Part shown: in pieces, positions 43,795 through 52,284 of the stretch | How the letters are laid out: every line of letters starts with the position of its first letter | Numbering within the stretch: the first letter of the stretch is position 1 | Assembly: GCA_046351395.1 (NCBI GenBank) | Contig: JAXLYP010000012.1 | Location: forward strand, 124,001 to 188,000 | DNA length: 64,000 bases | Reading direction: 5' to 3' | From: CAYYKK01 sp046351395 | GTDB taxonomy: Bacteria > Myxococcota_A > Polyangia > Polyangiales > Polyangiaceae | The notes under the pieces: generated by a model | What the model was told of the DNA's origin: nothing | Databases searched by the model: none | Seen by the model: the letters and a program-made list of their open reading frames with translations, nothing else | Position numbers and translations under genes: made by a program

Positions 43795-44158
43795 ATGCGT
43801 CCGCTCCTCGCGATCCCGAAGCCGCCGCGCGTGTTCCTCTTTCGACAACCCACTTGTCCACATGCCGAGCGCGCGCTCGAGCTGCTACACACCGGCGCGA
43901 AGGTGGAGGTGAGGACCAGCGGTGAGCCGTTGCGCGAGGAGGAGCGGGACCGCGCTCCTCGCCGCGGGGCTCTCGGCGTCGCCCCTCGAGCGCGCGCTCG
44001 ACGCGAAATCGCCGTCCATCCTGCTCTTGCCCGACGTTCCTCGCGCGGCCCTCCTCGAGAGCGCGGAGCGCGCGCTCGAGCTCTTCGCGATCCCGCTCCC
44101 CGCGGGGGAGACGGAGGGGTCGTTCATGCGTCGGATCCTCCAGAACCGCCTCGTGTGA
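43795..44158 (+). pseudogene. Small protein of unknown family, frameshifted
   Basis: Starts at ATG 43795, two bases after the COMM-like gene. The first frame gives FLFRQPTCPHAERALELL and runs to about 43945; a second frame continues LLAAGLSASPLERALDAKSP, ILLLPDVPRAALLESAERALELF and MRRILQNRLV to the stop at 44158. Removing one G from GGG at 43945-43947 joins them into about 120 residues. The joined chain is alpha/beta in pattern and its N-terminus faintly recalls a thioredoxin-like strand-Cys-helix, which I would not insist on. It is the last gene of the plus-strand module. Confidence 0.55.
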
Positions 44159-44306
44159 TCGCGCCTCCCCCCAGCTTTTTTCTTCCGAGAGGTGGGCTCG
44201 CTGAGCCAAGTCAGCGCGCGCGATCCTGACCTGGCTGGTTTTCAGCACCGAAGGAATCGCGTGAATACTCGGTGATTCGAACCGGTCGGTGCTCTAGCTT
44301 GCGGCG

Positions 44307-45323
44307 ATGAAGCGCGCGTTCGCCGGAGCACTGTTCGCGTCGTGGTTCGTCGTCCTCGCGAGCGCGTGCGGGGACGAGAAGAAGCCCGCTCCCGTGGGAT
44401 CCCAAGCGCCCGTCGATCCGTCGAAGGCGGATCCCAAGTGCACGAACGCGACCTCGGTCGCGATGAAAGAGCGCTGCGGGAACGGGGACATCTCGTGCTG
44501 CAGCCGGCTGCTCGAGGGCAAGGTCGAGACGGATCCGTCGACGTTCGACGACTTCGGGCTCGCCTGCAAAGGCGGCCTGCTGAAGGCGTGCGACATCGTG
44601 CGGGAGTCGGAGAAAGACTTCGCTTGGAAGCTCGCCGTGTATCGGGGCGCGTGCCCGCGGTTCGGCCGCAACACATGCCGGAACGCGGTCTTCCTCGCGG
44701 CGCTCGTCGATCCGAAGGCGCTCGAGAGCGACTTCAAGGCGCTCTGCGAGAAGGAGAAGGAGGGGATCCAGCTCGGGACGATCGCGCTCACGTGCGGCGC
44801 GCCGGTCGGCTCCCTCGCCGAGATCCAGCCGCTCCTCGACGCGTGCAACGACGGGACGTTCGCGGCCTGCAAGGGCCTCGCGAACATCGACGGCAACGCC
44901 GCGACGATGATGCAGATGTCCCTCCGTCCGCTCTGGGTGTCGCGCGGCGTGCCAGAGGCCGAGGTGGACGCGGTCTTCGCGGGTCGTGTCGCGCCCCCCG
45001 ACGGGCTCACGAAGCTCGAGGCGGCGGGGAAGGTCACGGTGAAGGCCACGGGGGACAAGGCGCTCGCGGGGCCGTACGGGGACGCGCTCGGCAAGCGAAC
45101 GGACGAGCTCCGCAAGTGCGTCGCGCTGGGGGACGCGAAGGCGGACAAGAAGGGCTCCGTCACGTTCGACGTCGTGCTCGGAAAATCGGGGCAGGTCGTG
45201 ATGTCGACGGGCGTCGAGACGAAGTCTCCTCCGTCCATCGCGGACTGCTTCCGCTACTTCGCGCAGACGACGGCCGGCAAGGGTGAAGGCAAGGTCAAGG
45301 TCGACGTGTCGTTCACGCGCTGA
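44307..45323 (+). CDS. Cys-rich lipoprotein with AgmX/PglI-like C-terminal domain
   Basis: 338 residues. Signal peptide ending ASAC (Cys21). The middle (about 45-185) has many Cys in spacings such as CSRLL, CKGGLLKACDIV and CPRFGRNTC, resembling Sel1/TPR-like Cys-paired repeats. The final ~90 residues (RKCVALGDAKADKKGSVTFDVVLG and SIADCFRYFAQ) match the pattern of a TonB-like or AgmX/PglI C-terminal domain common in myxobacterial lipoproteins. It stands alone and converges on the gene at 45357. Confidence 0.78.
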   Translation: MKRAFAGALFASWFVVLASACGDEKKPAPVGSQAPVDPSKADPKCTNATSVAMKERCGNGDISCCSRLLEGKVETDPSTFDDFGLACKGGLLKACDIVRESEKDFAWKLAVYRGACPRFGRNTCRNAVFLAALVDPKALESDFKALCEKEKEGIQLGTIALTCGAPVGSLAEIQPLLDACNDGTFAACKGLANIDGNAATMMQMSLRPLWVSRGVPEAEVDAVFAGRVAPPDGLTKLEAAGKVTVKATGDKALAGPYGDALGKRTDELRKCVALGDAKADKKGSVTFDVVLGKSGQVVMSTGVETKSPPSIADCFRYFAQTTAGKGEGKVKVDVSFTR

Positions 45324-45340
45324 GCGCGACGTGACGCACG

Positions 45341-45358
45341 AGCCGCGAGCGCGCGGCT
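45341..45358. terminator. Hairpin between convergent genes
   Basis: A perfect 7-bp stem AGCCGCG/CGCGGCT with loop AGCG sits in the 33-base gap between two convergent stops, overlapping the start of the minus-strand gene's 3' end. No T-run; possibly a shared 3' end structure. Confidence 0.4.
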
Positions 45359-46637
45359 ACTTCCCCGCGTGCCCGGCGAGCTTCGCCTTCGCCGCGGCGA
45401 TGCGCGTCGACGTGGGCCACAGCTCCTCGGCCCGAGCGATGTCCCGCTTCGCGGCCTCGATGACCGAGCGCGTGACGAGGGCGGTCGAGAGCTTCGCGAT
45501 CGCGCGGTTGCAGAGGATGTGGGCGACGGTCGCGCGACCGTTTCGGTGGGTGCTGCAGAGTTTGATGGCGCGCTCCGCGAACGCGAGCTCCTTCTCGGAC
45601 TGCGTCTCCGCGTCCGAGCGGAAGCAGTACACCTGAGCGCACTTCGAGGCGTACCCGATGTGGTGCTTCGGATCGGTCTCGATCCGGTTCGCGAGGCTCT
45701 CGTAGAGGGGGACGCAGGGCGCGAGGAGCAGGCCGATCCCCGAGAGATCGTGCTTGCGCCGGATCTCCCAGCAGAAGTCGAGAACGCCGTCGACGGCGAA
45801 GCGCTCGACGGTGTCGTCTCCGCTCGACCACACCCACACCGCGTGGATCTTCGCGAAGATCGTGACGAGCTCGCGCACGGGGGCCTCGCGCACGCGCGCC
45901 TCGGCGAGCGCGTCGAGGAGCGGAGCGAGCGCCTCGTCGATCGCGCCCATGCGCGCGGACTCCGCGCGCCGGGCGAACGCGGCCTGGGTGCGCTCCTCGG
46001 CGCCGCTCATGCGGCACGCGGTGCGAACGCGCGCGAGCGCCTCGAGCGCGAGCTCCGACCCGCGAGAGAGGACGCGCGCGCCGTCCCGCGCCGCCCTCGC
46101 GAGATCGTCCACGCACTCGGCGACGATCGTCAGCGCCGTGGACTGCACGTCCACGCTCGACGGCGCGCCGCCGAGCACGCGCCGCGCGTACTCCGTGAGG
46201 TAGGCCGTCCGATCGTGGAGCGCGATGAACGCGGCCGTGCTCCGCGTTCGGGCGTCGAGGTACGCGTCGCGGAGGGCGGCGCCGCGCGGACGAGGGCCGG
46301 ACGCCTTCTCGCCGATCGCCGACGCGATGGCCCTCGCGACGCGGTCGAAGAAGATCGCGAGGTGGTGGAGGTACTCGGGGGCGAGGTGGCGGAGGTCGTC
46401 GCGGAGCACGAAGGGCGAGAGCTCCGCGCGAGCGTCGGCGCCGTCCACCACGCGCGCGACGGCCTGCCGTCCCCCCTCCATGCGACGCACGTGAGACACG
46501 AGCCCCCCGGCGCGGCTCGGGAGCGCGCTCGCTCCGGGGGGAGCGAACGCGGTGAAGAGGCGCCCGATGACCAGCTCGTCCTCGAGCTCCTCGAGGAGCT
46601 CCTGGTCCTCCGCGCGGAACACCGCGGGCGCGCTCAC
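45357..46637 (-). CDS. Alpha-helical TPR-like protein of unknown function
   Basis: 426 residues from GTG 46637, which overlaps the upstream stop by four bases (GTGA). All-helical, Ala/Arg/Glu-rich. The C-terminal ~110 residues look like TPR helices (KCAQVYCFRSDAETQSEKELAFAERAIKLCS, then VAHILCNRAIAKLSTALVT and AKRDIARAEELWP). No signal peptide or membrane segment, so cytosolic. It is the last gene of the miaE operon. Family not recognised. Confidence 0.72.
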   Translation of the reverse strand: MSAPAVFRAEDQELLEELEDELVIGRLFTAFAPPGASALPSRAGGLVSHVRRMEGGRQAVARVVDGADARAELSPFVLRDDLRHLAPEYLHHLAIFFDRVARAIASAIGEKASGPRPRGAALRDAYLDARTRSTAAFIALHDRTAYLTEYARRVLGGAPSSVDVQSTALTIVAECVDDLARAARDGARVLSRGSELALEALARVRTACRMSGAEERTQAAFARRAESARMGAIDEALAPLLDALAEARVREAPVRELVTIFAKIHAVWVWSSGDDTVERFAVDGVLDFCWEIRRKHDLSGIGLLLAPCVPLYESLANRIETDPKHHIGYASKCAQVYCFRSDAETQSEKELAFAERAIKLCSTHRNGRATVAHILCNRAIAKLSTALVTRSVIEAAKRDIARAEELWPTSTRIAAAKAKLAGHAGK

Positions 46638-47983
46638 CCCACGGCCTCCGCGAGGATCCGCTCGACGGCGGCGAGCCCCTCGTCCAGCGCGGCGTCGTCC
46701 GCGCGCGAGGGGAGCGCGGCGTGCTCGTGGCGGAGCGCCTCGTGCGCCCGCGGGTTCTTGAACCAGTCCTCATCGTACGTGTCGCGCAGCCGCTCGCGAT
46801 CACGCGCGGCGAGGAGGAGCCCGCGGAGCTCGACGCCGGCGTCCGGGCGTACGCGCGGCAGGGTCCCCACGAGAGGGCCCGGGAGCGGCTCGCCGAACGC
46901 ACACGCGGTCGTCTCCTCGAAGGCGACGCGCGCGCGCCGCTCGGGCATGACCACGTGCTGCTCCGCGGTCGCGGCGATCGCCAAGAACGCGGCTTGCACA
47001 CCCACCGCGCGCGCGATGGCGCGAGCCTGGCTCCGCGCGCGATCCGATCCGAGGGACAGGAACGCGCGCCCGAACGCCGGCGTGCACGGGAGGGACGCGA
47101 ACAACCAGCTCCGCGCGGCCGCTCGCTCGTCGTCCGGCGACCGCGACAGCACGAACGGCCGAGATCGGGGGCGATCGGCGTGGAACACCGCGGCCCCGAA
47201 CGCCCCGAGCGCCCGCGCGAACGACGCTCCGCCGATCGCGGGTGGGAGGTCTTCGGGCTCGAGATCCAGCGCGAGCCCGCGCACGAGCTCGGTGTCCCCG
47301 AAGAGCCTCGCGAGCCACCGCACGTTCAGCTGCGCGGGCCACCCCTCCGTCGCGCTCCGGGCGAGCGACGCATCGAGCAGCACCTCGAGCGACGGCGAAC
47401 GCGGGAGAGATCCGCTCGAGGCGACGGCCGCGAGGAGCTTCCCCGCGAGCTCCTCGGGGCTCCGACCCGGCGCTGCGGGAGCCGGGCTCCCGCGCTGCGA
47501 CAGCTGCCGACGCGCCTCCGCGCGCCGCTCGAACCAGTGCCGCACGCGCGGTTGGATCGCGGCCGCGCGGTGCGCGAGCGATGCCGCGAGGGTCGCGCGC
47601 CGGGTGCTCTCCGATGGTTCGACGAGCAGCTCGCGCAGGAGCGAGGCGAAGGACCGCGGGCGCTCACCGAGCTCTGGCGACGGTTCCTCGGCGCGGAGCG
47701 CGCGCTCCACCGAGAGCTCGTCGTCGAAGGTGACGCGCTCGATCGTGAGGTGCGCCGTCCAGCCGCGGAGCGCGGCGAACAGAGGGTCGCTCGCGAGATC
47801 CTGGGTGGCGTCCACCGTCGCCTTGCTCGAGACGGCGCGCGCGCCCGCGAACGGGTTCGGCAGATCGTCCAGATCCGCGTGGGAGAGGCGCCGCCGCACG
47901 CGCGCGAGGACCTCCGCGGCGCGCGCGATGCGGCCGTCGAACACGAGCGGATCGAGGAGCGCGGGATCGAGTCCATCCATCAT
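46634..47983 (-). CDS. Hypothetical protein in the miaE operon
   Basis: 449 residues from ATG 47983, three bases after the miaE stop. Mixed alpha/beta composition, Ala/Leu/Arg-rich, with no signal peptide or transmembrane helix. Candidate ordered segments are WTAHLTIERVTFDDELSV, WPAQLNVRWLARLFGDTELVRG, PRSRPFVLSRSPDDE and AAFLAIAATAEQHVV. No metal-binding or nucleotide-binding motif was found. Coupled by overlap to the 45357 gene. I do not recognise it. Confidence 0.7.
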   Translation of the reverse strand: MMDGLDPALLDPLVFDGRIARAAEVLARVRRRLSHADLDDLPNPFAGARAVSSKATVDATQDLASDPLFAALRGWTAHLTIERVTFDDELSVERALRAEEPSPELGERPRSFASLLRELLVEPSESTRRATLAASLAHRAAAIQPRVRHWFERRAEARRQLSQRGSPAPAAPGRSPEELAGKLLAAVASSGSLPRSPSLEVLLDASLARSATEGWPAQLNVRWLARLFGDTELVRGLALDLEPEDLPPAIGGASFARALGAFGAAVFHADRPRSRPFVLSRSPDDERAAARSWLFASLPCTPAFGRAFLSLGSDRARSQARAIARAVGVQAAFLAIAATAEQHVVMPERRARVAFEETTACAFGEPLPGPLVGTLPRVRPDAGVELRGLLLAARDRERLRDTYDEDWFKNPRAHEALRHEHAALPSRADDAALDEGLAAVERILAEAVG

Positions 47984-47986
47984 GGG

Positions 47987-48590
47987 TCACCCATGGATCG
48001 TCGCGTCGCCGCGCAGCGCGCGGACGACCTCGCCTTCGGTCGCCTGGAGCGCCGCGAGGCGCTCCCGCACGCTCGCCGCGTCTCCCCGCACGTGGTTCGC
48101 GAGCTCCACGAAGACGACGTGGTGGCGCGCCTCCGATGCGAGGAGCCCCTCGAAGAAGCCGGCCAGGGCCGGCTCGTCGCCGCGCCGCCCAAGCTCCGCG
48201 GCGAGCAGCGAAGCGCTCGCACGAGCGGGCCTCGATGAGCGCGCCGACGAGCAAGCGATCGACGAGCGCGTCCGCGACGGACCGCCGCGCCGCCGACTGG
48301 TGGGTGCGGCGCAGGAGCTCCGCGACGTAGCCGTCCTCCTCGGGTGGGCCGAGCGCGATGCCTCGTTCGTCGAGCACCGCGAGCACGCTGCGAAAGTGCG
48401 AGAGCTCCTCCTCGGCGATCTCTGCGAGCGCCCGCACGACCTTCGGGTAGGCCATCGCCCGCGTCGAGAGCGCGAGCGCGCTGGATGCGGCTTTCATCTC
48501 GCAGTGCGCGTGGTCCGCGAGGAGCCGCGGGAGATCCTTCGTCGCGTTCTCCGCCCACGCGGGCGACGAGCTCTGGGTGAGGCCCAACAT
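47987..48590 (-). pseudogene. miaE: tRNA-(ms2io6A)-hydroxylase-like diiron protein, frameshifted
   Basis: ATG 48590. The first frame shows the MiaE ferritin-like core: DHAHCEMKAASSALAL with Glu31, EELSHF with Glu62 and His65, and IEARSCERF with Glu120 and Glu125. Near 48212 the frame changes; another frame continues LLAAELGRRGDEPALAGFFEGL, SEARHHVVFVELANH and ends DATIHG. This restores the second E-x-x-H half of the diiron site, with a total of about 201 residues. The change equals one extra or two missing bases. MiaE hydroxylates 2-methylthio-N6-isopentenyl-adenosine at tRNA position 37. First gene of a three-gene operon. Confidence 0.8.
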
Positions 48591-48711
48591 GGCTATCGGC
48601 TGTCCGTATTGGCTCCGGGCGTAGAGGAAGGCGCGCTTCGACGGCGCCGGACCACCTCTTTACTGGCACAGGCTTGACGAGGGATCGAGCGGAGGCGCAC
48701 GATGGAGCGGC

Positions 48712-49359
48712 TTGGCTTCTATCGACGCGACCCTCCTCCAGGTGGGCGGCGTGCTCGCCGTCGTCATCGCATGCGCCGCGCTCGGCGCGGGCGGGTGTCA
48801 GCTCTTCATCAGCGAGCAAGACGGGCAGGGCGGGTCGCGCGCCACGGGGACGGGCACCACCGGCTCTTCCACCAAGGGCTCGAGCGGTGCCTCCATGGAG
48901 TCGACGAGCGTCTCGACCGGCACGAGCTGCACCGAGGCGACCGCGTTCCCCATGGGATCCGCGACGTGCGGGGACAGCGCGTGCTCCGGGTTCTGCGACA
49001 GCTTCAAGGCCGTGTGCGGCTCCGGCTTCAGCGACTTCAAGACCGTCTGCTGCCAAGCGTGCGACGCGGTGACGGCGAGCGCGCCGGGCAGTCCGTTCTG
49101 TTGCCGAGCGCGCCTGATCGACGCGGCGGAGGCGAAGCCGTCCGTGTGCACCCAGGTCCCGCTCGGCGACGGGACGCCCGAGTGCGCGTCACCGCAGCGG
49201 AACTTCTGCGCGATCGCGCTCAAGGCTTGCACGAACCTCACGGAGCCCGAGTGCACGGGGGCGAAGTCCACGGTCACGAGCTGCCTCGGCTCCGCGTTGA
49301 AGGCGCTCGCGAACCCCACAGAGTGCGTGAACCTGATCGACTGCATCGCCAACAACTGA
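48712..49359 (+). CDS. Cys-rich lipoprotein of unknown function
   Basis: About 215 residues if TTG 48712 is used; the start is uncertain, since GTG codons at about 48742-48751 also precede the hydrophobic stretch. The segment VLAVVIACAALGAGGC gives a lipobox with Cys near residue 29. A Gly/Ser/Thr linker (about 38-70) follows, then a Cys-rich domain with 16 or so cysteines (CGDSACSGFCDSFKAVCGSG, CCQACDA, PFCCRARLI). This composition is common in exported myxobacterial proteins. No enzyme motif. Confidence 0.7.
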   Translation: MASIDATLLQVGGVLAVVIACAALGAGGCQLFISEQDGQGGSRATGTGTTGSSTKGSSGASMESTSVSTGTSCTEATAFPMGSATCGDSACSGFCDSFKAVCGSGFSDFKTVCCQACDAVTASAPGSPFCCRARLIDAAEAKPSVCTQVPLGDGTPECASPQRNFCAIALKACTNLTEPECTGAKSTVTSCLGSALKALANPTECVNLIDCIANN

Positions 49360-49381
49360 TCCGCGGGGCGGCTTGCGGATC
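49358..49381 (+). terminator. Weak hairpin after the Cys-rich lipoprotein gene
   Basis: A 7-bp inverted repeat GATCCGC/GCGGATC overlaps the stop codon of the lipoprotein gene, with a 10-base loop. No T-run follows; low confidence as a terminator. Confidence 0.3.
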
Positions 49382-49497
49382 CCTCGGGCGCCCGCATACG
49401 CTCGAGCGGGGCTGAGCACGTCTCCGCCCTGCTGCGCGCGAGCACCCGGGGGCGGGGGAGAGCGGCAGCTTCTTTCTTCTACAGCTTGGGAGGTTCC

Positions 49498-52221
49498 ATG
49501 GGACGCGAGCGGCAAGGCTTTCTGATTCGCATGGTCTCGTTGTGCGCGATCGGCGCGGGCGCGCTCGTCGCGGGGTGCGAGTCCAGCGACGACGATCTCT
49601 CCACGTCGGGGACCGGCAGCACGGGCTCCGGGATGGGCGGCGCCGGCGGCACGGGCGTGACCACCACCACTGGCTCGATGACGACGAGCGCGAGCGGCAC
49701 CACCGTGGCGAGCAGCTCGAGCGGGATGCCGCCCGAGTGCGTGATGGCGAGCGACTGCGACGCGGCGCTCGGAGGCCCGCCGGCGTGCGGCGCGTGGGCG
49801 TGCAACGGAGGGAACTGCGAGGCGTCGAGCCCGGGCTGTACGGACGCGGACCACGACGGCTTCGGCGCGGGTGTGAACTGCGCGTGCGCGGGCATCGACT
49901 GCGACGACGCCGACGACACGATCTCCGATCAGGCGGTCGCGTCCTGCTACTCCGGCCCCGCGGGGACCTCGAACGTGGGGAGCTGCGCCGCTGGCTCGCA
50001 GACGTGCACCGCGGGCATCTGGAGCGCGTGCGTCGGTGAGGTGCTCCCGAGCGGCGAAGCGTGCAACGGGCTCGACGAGGACTGCAACGGCACGCCCGAC
50101 AACGGCACGGGGATGATCACGTGCGGCCTCGGGGCTTGCAAGACGACGATCCCCGCGTGCGCGATGGGTCAGCCCGGCGTGTGCCTGCCGCCGAGCCCGC
50201 CGCCCCCGATCACCGATGCGACGTGCGACGGGATCGACGACGACTGCGACGGCGTGGTCGACGAGGACTGCAAGTCGTGTATCCCCGTCACCACGACCGG
50301 CAACGACGGCACCGCAGACGGGACGACGACGAAGCCCTTCCAAACCGTGCAAGCGGCTATCAATTGGGCCGCGACCCACGTGGGCCCGAAGCTCGTGTGC
50401 GTCGCTGCGGGGAGCGCGTGCGGGACCCCGAACGTTCCCGTGACGGGTGTCTACGCGAACGCGGCGGGGACGACGGTCACCATGTCGAACGGGGTGTCGG
50501 TCGCCGGCAACTACGAGTCGACGACGTGGAACCAGTGCCCGATCGCCACGACCACGATCCTCCAACCGAAGACGCCCGAGGGCGTCACGTTCCCGAACAC
50601 CGTCGTCCTGCCGACGTCTCTGAGCGACGTGCGCGTCGACCGGTTCGCGGTCGGCGGCGTGGGCGCGACCGCGGGCGTGACGGTCAACGGAGCGAAGAAC
50701 GTCGTGCTCACGCGCGTCACCATCGCGAACTCGGTGACCGCGGCGAGCTCGTACGGCGTGAACGTGTTGAACGCGGGGAGCGCGCTCGTCACGAGGAGCC
50801 GCATCGATGGAGGCTCCGGCTCGGCGGAGGCGATCGGCGTGCGATCGATCGGGAGCCAAGTCTCCCTCGTGAACAACTGCCTCAGCCTCGACGCGACGGG
50901 GCACTGCGACGACGGGTGCGGAGGCAACCCGCCGAACCCGGCTATCCGCGGGAACCCCGGGGGTGGCAACGTCACCGCGAGCTACGGCGTATTCCTGAGT
51001 GACTCTCCCGGATCGCTCATCGAGGGGAGCGCGGTCTGCGGCGGGACGGCCACGGACGGCGCGGCGATCCGCGTCTCGGGGGACGCCACGGGCGACATCA
51101 TCCGCACGAGCAACGTCTCGCAGCAGAACGCGAAGGTGAACTCGCACGGCATCTGGATGGAGGACTGCGCGGCCGCGGCGCCCTGGATCTTCGACAACTT
51201 CAGCATCCAGGCGGCGGGCTCCGCGCCCACGAGCAACGTCGACGCCGTGCGCATCATGGGCGACTGCCACGCCGTCATCGACTCGAACCGAAGCATCGTG
51301 GGCGGCGGTGAGGACCAGGCCGCGAACCCGAACGCGGTGCACTGCGGAGCGCTCAACAACGTGGCGAGCCAGTGCGTCGTGCTCGGCAACAAGTCCATCG
51401 AGGGTTCGCACTTCGGGTTCCCGCCGACGGCGACGGGCGTCCGCTGCGACGGCGATGGGTGCGCGCGCATCGCCTACAACAAGATCACCGGCCGCGGCGG
51501 CCTCAATGCGTCCTACGGAGTGTGGCTCGAGAACACGACCGCGGTCGTGGACTCGAACACGATCACCGGCGGATGCTCGCCGGTCGCGATCGGCGTTCAC
51601 GCGGACAACGCCGCGGCGCGCGTCGTCAACAACCTGATCTTCGGGTTCACGGGGGGCGACTGCACGGGCATGGCGCTGCCCGCCGTCACCGCGAGCAAGG
51701 GCGCCGAGATCCTCGTGTCGAGCGGGCTCAACGAGATCGACGTGCACTCGAACGACATCGACGGCGGCGGCACGCCGAACGGGACGTGCACGAGCACGGG
51801 GATCCAGCTCGGCGCGTCCGCGGTCCCGCCCATCTCGGGCGTCGGCGTCTTCCGGAACAACATCGTCCGCGGCGGCGCGTGCGCTGCTGCGCGCTTCGTG
51901 TTCGCGGAGGCAGACACCTCCGCGGACCCGCGCATCTTCGAGAACAACGACCTCGACACGTTCCAGAACCCGACAGCGCTCTACGTGAACGAGAACGCGA
52001 CGAACTTCACCTCGGCCGCTACGGTGAACATGCTCGCGGACATGACCGTCTCGGGCGTGTTCTCGATCGATCCGTCGTTCGCGAACTACCCGGTCGACAC
52101 GCACTTGCTCGCGGGGTCGATGTGCATCGGCGCGGGGACGTCCGCGGGCGCGCCAGCGATCGACTTCGAAGGGACCGTGCGCGATCCGGCGAAGCCGGAC
52201 GTGGGTCGGGACGAATTCTGA
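49498..52221 (+). CDS. Large exported lipoprotein with MopE-type repeats and a beta-helix
   Basis: 907 residues from ATG 49498, preceded by GGGAGG at 49488-49493. Signal peptide with lipobox VAGC (Cys27), a Ser/Thr/Gly linker (about 35-85), then Cys/Asp motifs of the MopE putative metal-binding family: CTDADHDGFGAG (from about 114), CNGLDEDCNG (from about 189) and CDGIDDDCDGVVDEDC (243-258). From about residue 290 to the end come short beta-strand repeats rich in Asn, Gly and Val (VNNCLSLD, VVDSNTITGG, VVNNLIFGF, DVHSNDIDG), i.e. a right-handed parallel beta-helix as in DUF1565/right-handed-helix surface proteins. It ends GRDEF without a MYXO-CTERM tail. Likely on the outer surface. Confidence 0.85.
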   Translation: MGRERQGFLIRMVSLCAIGAGALVAGCESSDDDLSTSGTGSTGSGMGGAGGTGVTTTTGSMTTSASGTTVASSSSGMPPECVMASDCDAALGGPPACGAWACNGGNCEASSPGCTDADHDGFGAGVNCACAGIDCDDADDTISDQAVASCYSGPAGTSNVGSCAAGSQTCTAGIWSACVGEVLPSGEACNGLDEDCNGTPDNGTGMITCGLGACKTTIPACAMGQPGVCLPPSPPPPITDATCDGIDDDCDGVVDEDCKSCIPVTTTGNDGTADGTTTKPFQTVQAAINWAATHVGPKLVCVAAGSACGTPNVPVTGVYANAAGTTVTMSNGVSVAGNYESTTWNQCPIATTTILQPKTPEGVTFPNTVVLPTSLSDVRVDRFAVGGVGATAGVTVNGAKNVVLTRVTIANSVTAASSYGVNVLNAGSALVTRSRIDGGSGSAEAIGVRSIGSQVSLVNNCLSLDATGHCDDGCGGNPPNPAIRGNPGGGNVTASYGVFLSDSPGSLIEGSAVCGGTATDGAAIRVSGDATGDIIRTSNVSQQNAKVNSHGIWMEDCAAAAPWIFDNFSIQAAGSAPTSNVDAVRIMGDCHAVIDSNRSIVGGGEDQAANPNAVHCGALNNVASQCVVLGNKSIEGSHFGFPPTATGVRCDGDGCARIAYNKITGRGGLNASYGVWLENTTAVVDSNTITGGCSPVAIGVHADNAAARVVNNLIFGFTGGDCTGMALPAVTASKGAEILVSSGLNEIDVHSNDIDGGGTPNGTCTSTGIQLGASAVPPISGVGVFRNNIVRGGACAAARFVFAEADTSADPRIFENNDLDTFQNPTALYVNENATNFTSAATVNMLADMTVSGVFSIDPSFANYPVDTHLLAGSMCIGAGTSAGAPAIDFEGTVRDPAKPDVGRDEF

Positions 52222-52260
52222 GCGCTCCGTGCTGTCGCGGCTCTGCCGCGGAATCCTGAG

Positions 52261-52284
52261 CGGGCCTCTCAGCGGAGAGGCCCG
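52261..52284. terminator. Shared terminator between convergent genes
   Basis: A perfect 10-bp stem (52261-52270 with 52275-52284, loop AGCG) is followed on the plus strand by the pyrimidine-rich GTCTTCTTTGCC. The minus-strand O-antigen ligase gene ends inside the hairpin (stop at 52269-52271), so the element can serve both directions. Confidence 0.6.

Noticed and set aside
30268..44158. Prophage remnant
   Set aside because: No capsid, terminase, portal, integrase or lysis gene; the tail-spike similarity is of the VgrG/PAAR secretion type.
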